DNA of 64,000 bases from DAOMNN01 sp050486545. Lineage in GTDB: Bacteria; Pseudomonadota; Gammaproteobacteria; Burkholderiales; Rhodocyclaceae. The stretch covers positions 1 through 64,000 of the forward strand of contig JBJHDM010000004.1 of NCBI GenBank assembly GCA_050486545.1, written 5' to 3'. Positions 57,800-64,000 of this stretch are shown here, piece by piece; positions within the stretch are counted from its first letter, which is position 1, and every line of letters starts with the position of its first letter. The notes beneath the pieces are model-generated. The model was not told the origin of the DNA, ran no database searches, and worked only from the letters and a program-made list of their open reading frames with translations. The translations under genes and the position numbers were made by a program.

Positions 57800-58411
57800 A
57801 TGGAAGAAGACCGCAAGCAAAACCACAACGAACGCATGCAGCGCAAGAAGGAGGTCGTCGACGCGGCCATCGACCGGGCGCAGGAAGAGCGCGGCATCGT
57901 CCTCCTGATCACCGGCAACGGCAAGGGCAAGACCACCTCCGCCTTCGGAACCCTGTACCGTGCTCTGGGCCACGGCCAGCGTGCCGGCGTGGTGCAGTTC
58001 ATCAAGGGCACCCAGGCCACCGGCGAGGTGATTTTTCTGCAGCAACATCCGGCGAGCGCCGCGGTGCGCTACCACGCCATGGCCACCGGCTTCACCTGGA
58101 ACACGCAGAACTGGGATGCCGACAAGCGCGCCGCGGACGAGGCCTGGGCGCAGGCAACCGATATGCTGGCCGATCCGGCGCTCAGCCTGGTGGTGCTCGA
58201 CGAGCTCACCTACATGCTGAAGTACAACTACCTCGACACCGCCGCGGTGATCGAGGCGATTCGCGCCCGTCCGCCGATGCAGACGGTGATCGTCACCGGC
58301 CGTGCGGCAAAGCCGGAACTGGTTGAACTGGCCGATACGGTGAGCGAGCTCGCCGACCGCAAGCACGCCTTCAAGGCAGGGGTGAAGGCCCAGGCGGGGA
58401 TCGATTTCTGA
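57800..58411 (+). CDS. cobO: Cob(I)yrinic acid a,c-diamide adenosyltransferase
   Basis: Cytosolic enzyme of 203 residues that attaches the adenosyl group in B12 synthesis or salvage. It has the BtuR/CobA family P-loop GNGKGKTTSAFG (near residue 38), RAGVVQFIKG, GFTWNTQNWDADK and VLDELTYMLKY. The ATG at 57800 follows GGAG by eight bases. It is controlled by the cobalamin riboswitch upstream. Other B12 genes may continue elsewhere, since the next gene is on the other strand. Confidence 0.95.
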   Translation: MEEDRKQNHNERMQRKKEVVDAAIDRAQEERGIVLLITGNGKGKTTSAFGTLYRALGHGQRAGVVQFIKGTQATGEVIFLQQHPASAAVRYHAMATGFTWNTQNWDADKRAADEAWAQATDMLADPALSLVVLDELTYMLKYNYLDTAAVIEAIRARPPMQTVIVTGRAAKPELVELADTVSELADRKHAFKAGVKAQAGIDF

Positions 58412-58439
58412 TGTTTCACAGGGTCGGCGTATCCGCCTG

Positions 58440-59558
58440 TCAGGACTGGCAGATCGCTTGAAGCAGGACCGCAGCACAGACCCCGGCGCCCAGCGCCGGG
58501 ATCGACCAGGTATGAAAGTCCCGCCAGAGTCCGGGCTGGCGGGCCAGGCGGAGCGCGATCAGATTGGCGAGTGAGCCGATCGCGAGACCAAAGCCCCCGA
58601 CGCTCACACCCCAGGCCAGCGCACGCACGTCCTCGGTGAAACCGGCGAGGAAGATCGTCGCCGGTACGTTGGAGATTACCTGCGACAGCAGCACGCCTGC
58701 CGTAAAGCTCGCGCCCGGTATCGCATCGATGCCGGTGGCGAGGGATTGCATGACCGGCAAGGTTGCGAGCAGCCCGAGATCGACGAACATCAGCACGAAC
58801 ACCGCAAGCAGCAGCCAGTCGACACCCCGCAGTACCCTTGGGCGCAGCAGCCCGAACACGGCGAGGAGCGCCAGCGCGGTCGGTACCGCGTAGCCGAGAT
58901 CCGTGAGCAGCAGAAAGACCGGGTAGAGGGCCAGCGACAGATGGAACAGGCCGCGATTCGCCACGGGTGGCGCACTCCCAGGTCGCACGTCGATCCGCAG
59001 GGACGGGAAGGCGAGCGGGATGGCAGCGAGCACCAGTGCGGTGAGCGCGAGGCCGAGCGGCAGCATCATCGCGACGAAGTCCATGAAGCTCAGCGCCGTC
59101 GATTGCCAGAGGAACAGGTTCTGTGGATTGCCGACCGGACTCAGCGTCGAGCCGGCATTGACCGCGAGCGCCTCGAAGACCACCAACCGGCCGACCGGCA
59201 GATCGGCGACGGTGCGCAGGCTGACGGTGAGCGGTACGACGATGAACAAGGCCACGTCGTTGGTGACGACCGCGGCCAGTGCGGCCGAGAAGAGTACGAG
59301 CGCAGCCGCCAGGGTGCGCTCGCCGTGCACCCGCGGCAGCAGTCTGCGCCCGGCGAGCGCGAGATACCCACTGTCCTCCAGTCCCCGGCTCAACACCAGC
59401 AGCCCGGCGAGCGCGCCGATGGTCTTCCAGTCGACCAGGCGGTGCACCGTTTGCACCGCATCCGGCTGGACCAGCACGAGCGGAAGTGCGGCGATCAGCA
59501 GAACGACCAGCAACCGGTCTTCGGCGAAGCGCGACAGGAGGTGGCGCAACAGGCGCAT
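58440..59558 (-). CDS. ArsB/NhaD (ion transporter superfamily) permease
   Basis: Inner-membrane protein of 372 residues with about ten helices. Two family motifs are visible: VVTNDVALFIVVPL in the first half and NAGSTLSPVGNPQNLFLW, with a repeat VISNVPATIFLAGF in the second half, as in anion or sodium/proton transporters with inverted repeats. The substrate cannot be told from sequence alone. It is convergent with cobO, the stops being 28 bp apart. Confidence 0.8.
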   Translation of the reverse strand: MRLLRHLLSRFAEDRLLVVLLIAALPLVLVQPDAVQTVHRLVDWKTIGALAGLLVLSRGLEDSGYLALAGRRLLPRVHGERTLAAALVLFSAALAAVVTNDVALFIVVPLTVSLRTVADLPVGRLVVFEALAVNAGSTLSPVGNPQNLFLWQSTALSFMDFVAMMLPLGLALTALVLAAIPLAFPSLRIDVRPGSAPPVANRGLFHLSLALYPVFLLLTDLGYAVPTALALLAVFGLLRPRVLRGVDWLLLAVFVLMFVDLGLLATLPVMQSLATGIDAIPGASFTAGVLLSQVISNVPATIFLAGFTEDVRALAWGVSVGGFGLAIGSLANLIALRLARQPGLWRDFHTWSIPALGAGVCAAVLLQAICQS

Positions 59559-59756
59559 GGCCGGATCGGGAGCGGGTGTGGTGATCAGCCCGCGATTCTA
59601 CGGCAACGCCGGGCGTTCGCGTCGCGGACCGTCTGTACCATGAGGTGCCGGGGGCACGTGCCGCTATCGGTCGCTCAGCCATTGCGCCGGTGGTAAACAG
59701 CATCCCCGTTGCGATGACCAGGAAGGATATTGCGGACGCCGTTGGACATGCTGCAA

Positions 59757-59782
59757 CAAAAACCCCTCCGCATGGGAGGGGG
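59757..59782 (-). terminator. Rho-independent terminator after the FecA-like receptor
   Basis: On the minus strand CCCCTCCC-atg-c-GGAGGGG followed by TTTTT (59762-59758) forms a standard hairpin with U-tract, about 70 bp after the receptor stop. It also separates this gene from the permease downstream. Confidence 0.8.
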
Positions 59783-59849
59783 CAGGCGAAAGGGTGACCC
59801 GGGTTTAGACTTTTGACCACGGTGCTGTGCCGGACCCTCTTGAGTACGA

Positions 59850-61940
59850 TCAGAAGGTGTATTTCGCTCCGACCTCGAAGGAGCGCTCCGGTCCGGCGTA
59901 GATGCCCTGTCGAAGGCCGGCGATGTATCGCTTGTCGGTGAGGTTCTTGACGGCCGCGGTAAGCCGCAGTTGCTTGCTGACATCGTAGCTGCCGGTCAGG
60001 TCGAAAGTGTAGTAGCTCGGCAACCGACCCTTCCAGACGCTGTTGCCGCTGCCCGTGATCGGCTTGCTGTTGTCGCCGTGTCCGTACTGTGCATCGACAT
60101 AGCGTCCGGAAAGCGCAGCGTTCAGCGGGCCGGAGGCATAGGCGAGCGTGACGTTCGCCAGCAGTTCCGGCGAGTAGGGCAGGCGATTTCCCTTGTCGAT
60201 GCCGCCACCACGGCTTTCCCGGTAATCCGCGGTCGGGATCCAGGTCAGGTTGGTGTCCAGGCTGATGCCGTTGTCCCACGCATAGCCTAGCGCAGCTTCC
60301 ATACCGCGATGCAGGGTGCTGCCCGCGTTCGCGTTTGCCAGGCCGCCCGTGATTCCCGGGGTGATCTGGTTGTCGAAGTCCATCTGGAAAACGGTTAGCT
60401 CGTAGCGGAGTTTGCCATGCCGGCCTCGCACGCCCAGCTCGATGTTGACCGAGGTCTCCGCATCCAGCTTCTGGTCGACGCCATCGACGATCGACTGGCT
60501 GTTCAGCGGCGGCGAAAAGGCCTTGTAGACGCTTCCGTAGAGCTGTGCACCCGGATTCAATTGATAGGTTGCCCCAATCCCGGGGAGGTATTCGGTATTT
60601 GAACTCTTACCGTCGTTCGCGCTGTTGCGGCGGTCGCGCCGCTTCTGCTCGTATTGTTCGATCCGCAGGCCCGGCGTGACCGAAAGACGCTCCGTCATGT
60701 CGAACCGGTTCTGCGCGAACAGCGCATAGCTGATGGCGGAATCGACGCGGTCCTGGGCGATGGTTCCAGAGCGCGGATTGGCGCGGGTCGCATTGATGGT
60801 ACGGTCGACCATTTCCTCGTCCATGATGCGAATGCCGACCTCCGCCTCGTTATTGATTCCGAAGCCGTTGTGGGCAAAGGTCAGGCGGGAGTCCAGGCCG
60901 ATGCGCTCGAACTCGCGGTTGTTGCCATTCACGCTATCCGTGTAGACCCAGCGCCCGGCGGCAGTCGACGCGGCATTGTCGATCCCGAATCGCCAGTAGT
61001 CGCGGTGCATCTTGCTCCAGTACAGGACCGTGTTCAGGCTCATGTCCGGGCCGATGTCCCACAAGTGGTTGATGTCGAGCGACTTGCGTCCGGTCAGGAA
61101 CCAGTCGTCCGGAGCAGGGTTGTACTTGGCGCCGGACTTGAACGCATCGAGGAACAATCCACGGTAGGAGATGTTGGCGTCGTTCTTGTAATGCGTGAAC
61201 TTGGCGCCGATCCATTGGTTGTCCCCCAGCAACATGCCGCCCTTGACCATGAGGTCCTGCATGTCGAAGTCCTTTTTCTGGAACCCGTCGCTCTTGGCGC
61301 GGGTATAGAAGAGCCCGGCCTTGGCTTCGCCCGAGGGGGACGTTCCCCCGGCTTCCAATGTGGCCTCCCGGTAGTTGTGCGAGCCGACCCGTCCGGAAAG
61401 TGCCACGCCGTCGATGGGGTCCTTGGTCTTGTAGTTGATCACGCCGCCGATGGTGTTGGGGCCATAGCGCAGCGCGGCAGCGCCCTTCAGTACCTCGATC
61501 TCGTCCATGCGCTGGATGCGCGGGTTGTAGTAACGGCTATTTCCGACGAAGAGTCCGGGTGCCACCGGCACGCCGTCCTCGAGGATGAGCGACTTGTAGT
61601 CCGCTGCGCTCAGCCCACGAATGCCGATGTTGGCCACGACCGCGGATTCCTCTTCACCCTTGATGTGCACGCCGGGCACCGACCGCAAGGCGTCTTCGGT
61701 GGTCAGCGGCTGGATGCGGTCGAGTTCGGCGGGGCCGATGATGGTCACGGCGCCCGGCTGCCGGGTGATGGCTTCTTCGCCACCGGAAATGACATCGATG
61801 CGTGGCAGAACGACTTCGCTACGGCCGGTAGCCGGTTCATCGGCCATCGCCGGGGTGAAAACGGCAAGGCAGGCGAGCGTGACGAGGCTGAGGCGGGGCG
61901 ATGGGCATCGCGCCGTTGTGGTGGGGCGTGAAACGAGCAT
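59850..61940 (-). CDS. FecA-like TonB-dependent siderophore/ferric-citrate receptor
   Basis: Outer-membrane protein of 696 residues with a signal peptide (LSLVTLACLAVFTPAMADEP), a TonB-box region (VVLPRIDVIS), a plug domain (RQPGAVTIIGPAELDRIQP, TTEDALRSVPGVHIKGEEE, MDEIEVLKGAAALRYGPN, TIGGVINYKTK) and a barrel that ends GAKYTF. The plug is FecA-like, and the N-terminal signalling extension of regulated FecA receptors is absent. A Fur-like box lies upstream. The ligand is probably a ferric chelate. Confidence 0.88.
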   Translation of the reverse strand: MLVSRPTTTARCPSPRLSLVTLACLAVFTPAMADEPATGRSEVVLPRIDVISGGEEAITRQPGAVTIIGPAELDRIQPLTTEDALRSVPGVHIKGEEESAVVANIGIRGLSAADYKSLILEDGVPVAPGLFVGNSRYYNPRIQRMDEIEVLKGAAALRYGPNTIGGVINYKTKDPIDGVALSGRVGSHNYREATLEAGGTSPSGEAKAGLFYTRAKSDGFQKKDFDMQDLMVKGGMLLGDNQWIGAKFTHYKNDANISYRGLFLDAFKSGAKYNPAPDDWFLTGRKSLDINHLWDIGPDMSLNTVLYWSKMHRDYWRFGIDNAASTAAGRWVYTDSVNGNNREFERIGLDSRLTFAHNGFGINNEAEVGIRIMDEEMVDRTINATRANPRSGTIAQDRVDSAISYALFAQNRFDMTERLSVTPGLRIEQYEQKRRDRRNSANDGKSSNTEYLPGIGATYQLNPGAQLYGSVYKAFSPPLNSQSIVDGVDQKLDAETSVNIELGVRGRHGKLRYELTVFQMDFDNQITPGITGGLANANAGSTLHRGMEAALGYAWDNGISLDTNLTWIPTADYRESRGGGIDKGNRLPYSPELLANVTLAYASGPLNAALSGRYVDAQYGHGDNSKPITGSGNSVWKGRLPSYYTFDLTGSYDVSKQLRLTAAVKNLTDKRYIAGLRQGIYAGPERSFEVGAKYTF

Positions 61941-62044
61941 GGCAGGATCTCCAGCATTGCGTTGAATGGCGGCAATGGCTGGCTTCCCGCCGACGACGAG
62001 TGCTTACGTCCCGGGAGGTGGCTGGCTACTAACCTTGTTGATCG

Positions 62045-62067
62045 TGAGAATAATAATGAGTCGCATT
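62045..62067. promoter_or_regulatory. Probable Fur box before the FecA-like receptor
   Basis: TGAGAATAATAATGAGTCGCA (62045-62065) is close to the Fur consensus built from GATAAT/TGAGAAT units and stands out as an AT-rich island in GC-rich DNA. It lies about 105 bp before the receptor start, suggesting repression by iron. The 220 bp between the receptor and the efflux gene hold no other feature that I see. Confidence 0.65.
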
Positions 62068-62161
62068 TGTCGTGTCAAAACGTATCGTGCCACGCGTCGC
62101 CCCCGTTGTGGCATACCCGAGTGTCGGATTGGGGTCGATCCGGCATAATCCGTTGTGTTGC

Positions 62162-63577
62162 CTAGCTTTCGGATTTCCAACCGCCGCCGAGCGCCTTGTA
62201 CAGGTCGACGGTGGCGGCGAGGCGGGCCAGGCGTCGCTGGACCAGCTGATCCTGGGCGGAGAACAGGCTGCGCTGGGCGTCGAGCAGGGTGTCGAGGCGG
62301 TCGCTGCCTTCGCGGTAGCGCAGTTCGGACAGGCGCAGCGCGCGTTCGGTCTCGCTGCGGATCGCCAGTTGCGCCTGCTCCTCGAGGTGGCTGCGCTCGA
62401 CGGACGACAAGGCATCCTCGACTTCCTTGAGCGCGCCCAGCACGTTCGTCCGATAGGTCTCCAGCAGTTGTCGGCGCTGGGACTCGGTGGTGTCGACCTG
62501 GCCTTGCAAGCGTCCGCCGTCGAAGATGGTCTGGAGCAACGAGAGGGTGATCGCGGCGGTTCCCACCGGGCTGCCCAGGCCGACGAATCCGAGGTCGCCC
62601 CCCGTTGCGGTCGCCGTCAGCCCGAGCGAGAGGCGCAGCGGGAACAGCGCTGCGCGTGCGACGGCGATGTTCGCATCGGCGGCGAGCAGCCGCGCCTCGG
62701 CGGCGGCCAGATCGGGACGGCGGGCGAGCAGTTCGCCGGGAAGCGGTGCGTCGATCGCGGGGATTTCGATCCCGGCTAGGCTGTACCCGTCCACATCGAA
62801 TTGCTGCGGGAGTGCGCCGACCAGGATGGCCAGTGCGCGCAAGGCCTCGCGCTCCTGGGCCTGCATCGGTACGAGGGCCGCGCGCTGGGCCAGAACGGTG
62901 GCGCGCTGCCGGCTGAGATCGAGTGCCGAGGCCGCGCCGTGCCGGTAGCGCGCTTCGACGATCGCGAACAGGCGCTCGGCGATGGCCAGATTCTCCTCGG
63001 CGATCTGCAGCCGGGCGCGCTGTGCGACGACGCGCGCGTAGGCGTTGACGACGCCTGCGAGCAGTGACAGGCGGGTGGCCTCGTAGTCGTGGCGCGATGC
63101 GGCCAGTTGGGCCCGGGCGCCGTGCAGGCGCTGGAGGTTGCTGCCCCAGATGTCGATCTCGTAGCGGATGCCGAGTGCTGCGCTGGATGAACGGGTCGTG
63201 CCCGAAGCGTTGCCTCCGTCGGTGGCGCGTGCTCCGGTGGTGAGATCGAGATCGATCGTCGGGAACAGGGCCGCGCCGGCGCTGCGGGCGGCGATCTCGG
63301 CCTGGACGACACGCTCGGTCGCGATCGCGAGGTCTGGGCTTCCTGCCAGCGCGGCGGCGATCAACCCTTGCAGTTCCGGCGACTGGAAGCCGTTCCACCA
63401 GTCGGCTTCGATTCGTGCGGCCTCGTCCGTGCGCGCGGTGGCTTCGTCCCAGTTTGCCGGGAGTGCGACGACCGGATCGGGACGGACCAGCGGGGTCGCA
63501 CAACCTGCCAGCACGAGCGTTGCGAAGAGCAGGGCGGGAAGCGAAGGGACTCGAAGAAGCATCGTGATCGCGTTCAT
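62162..63577 (-). CDS. Outer-membrane efflux lipoprotein, NodT/OprM family
   Basis: Protein of 471 residues forming the outer-membrane channel of a tripartite pump. It has a lipoprotein signal (LLFATLVLAGC, lipobox Cys about residue 25), then the two repeats of the TolC-type helical barrel (VDWWNGF-like DWWNGFQSPELQGLIAAAL; RYEIDIWGSNLQRLHGARAQ; LLARRPDLAAAEARLLAADANIAVARAALFP). The ATG at 63577 overlaps the MacB-like gene stop by 4 bp, so it belongs to the same operon. Confidence 0.9.
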   Translation of the reverse strand: MNAITMLLRVPSLPALLFATLVLAGCATPLVRPDPVVALPANWDEATARTDEAARIEADWWNGFQSPELQGLIAAALAGSPDLAIATERVVQAEIAARSAGAALFPTIDLDLTTGARATDGGNASGTTRSSSAALGIRYEIDIWGSNLQRLHGARAQLAASRHDYEATRLSLLAGVVNAYARVVAQRARLQIAEENLAIAERLFAIVEARYRHGAASALDLSRQRATVLAQRAALVPMQAQEREALRALAILVGALPQQFDVDGYSLAGIEIPAIDAPLPGELLARRPDLAAAEARLLAADANIAVARAALFPLRLSLGLTATATGGDLGFVGLGSPVGTAAITLSLLQTIFDGGRLQGQVDTTESQRRQLLETYRTNVLGALKEVEDALSSVERSHLEEQAQLAIRSETERALRLSELRYREGSDRLDTLLDAQRSLFSAQDQLVQRRLARLAATVDLYKALGGGWKSES

Positions 63578-64000
63578 TCCGAAGCGAGAGCGGTGACCGG
63601 GTCGAGGCGTGCGGCCTTGCGTGCCGGCAGGAAACCGAAGACCAGCCCGATCGTGAAGGCGCAACCGAACGCGAGGAGGACCGGGAACGGCGAATAGAGT
63701 ACCGGGGTGCCGAAGCTGGCGATGACCGCGGTGGCGGCCAGGCCGAAGCCGACCCCGATGAGGCCCCCCAGGGCACTGACCACGAGGGCTTCGATGAGGA
63801 ACTGCTGCAGGATGTTGCGGGTGCGCGCACCGGTTGCCATGCGGATGCCGATCTCGCGGGTCCGCTCGGTCACCGATACCAGCATGATGTTCATGACGCC
63901 TATGCCGCCGACGACGAGCGAAATCACGCCCACGATGCCGAGCAGTACCGTCATCGTGCGTTGCGTCTCCGATGCGGTCTCGATCACCGAAGCCATGTTG
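63574..64000 (-). CDS. macB: MacB-like ABC exporter permease (partial; N-terminus beyond the window edge)
   Basis: The C-terminal 140 or so residues of a MacB-type fusion or separate FtsX-domain permease: a helix at LLGIVGVISLVVGGIGVMNIMLVSVTERTREIGIRMATGA, a second helix LIEALVVSALGGLIGVGFGLA, a third LLAFGCAFTIGLVFGFLPA, and the ending RKAARLDPVTALASE. The block NIMLVSVTERTREIGIRMA is highly typical of MacB. The gene starts outside the window. It exports macrolide-like compounds, peptides or siderophores with the channel encoded next to it. Confidence 0.88.
   Translation of the reverse strand, partial: NMASVIETASETQRTMTVLLGIVGVISLVVGGIGVMNIMLVSVTERTREIGIRMATGARTRNILQQFLIEALVVSALGGLIGVGFGLAATAVIASFGTPVLYSPFPVLLAFGCAFTIGLVFGFLPARKAARLDPVTALASE

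Overview
The window is high-GC, gene-dense bacterial DNA, most likely from a betaproteobacterium or a metabolically similar gammaproteobacterium (a Thauera/Azoarcus-like host is a guess). Three pieces of host chromosome surround one complete-looking 37.5 kb transposable (Mu/BcepMu-like) prophage at 7548-45060. I saw no tRNA, rRNA or CRISPR array.

Left host region (1-7547): a copper/respiration locus. On the minus strand lie a heme-copper oxidase-like subunit I (cut by the window edge), a Tat-exported CuA subunit II carrying nine perfect 15-bp repeats that encode Met/Asp/His-rich pentapeptides, and psd. Divergent from psd are cusR-cusS, a DUF411 (CopG-like) copper protein and a lipoprotein cytochrome c. 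A perfect CopR/CusR-type box sits between psd and cusR, and a degenerate copy lies before the CuA gene. Subunit I appears to have Tyr at two usual ligand positions of the catalytic centre. azlC-azlD follow.

Prophage (7548-45060): the ends carry inverted copies of a GCGCGATAAAT motif and TGGGCT/AGCCCA termini. Early genes run leftward from a repressor/Ner switch at 32.6-33.4 kb: regulators, MuA transposase, MuB ATPase, DUF3164, GemA, a Mor-type activator, an HD phosphohydrolase and an ASCH protein. The same direction continues into protease/scaffold, capsid, head-completion and tail genes to the left end. Rightward from the switch come small zinc-ribbon genes, a low-GC two-gene cargo (NA37/YejK-like protein plus RelA/SpoT-domain synthetase), then holin, transglycosylase, Rz/Rz1, terminases, portal, a MuF protein with a zinc-metalloprotease-like C-terminus, a possible immunity gene and gpG. 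The head module is therefore split between two divergent late operons. Both are preceded by the same TAAAG-N2-CTTTACTGAGC element, probably the Mor-controlled late promoter.

Right host region (45061-64000): a small periplasmic protein gene; a protein kinase-HDOD-GAF regulator; an iron/heme-type uptake operon (TonB-dependent receptor, membrane-anchored CobN-like chelatase, second receptor, ExbB/MotA-like protein, DUF2149) that resembles Hmu-type heme acquisition loci; a cobalamin riboswitch leading into cobO; an ArsB/NhaD-type transporter; a FecA-like receptor behind a likely Fur box; and the start of an efflux operon (NodT-family outer-membrane lipoprotein and MacB-like permease, cut by the window edge).
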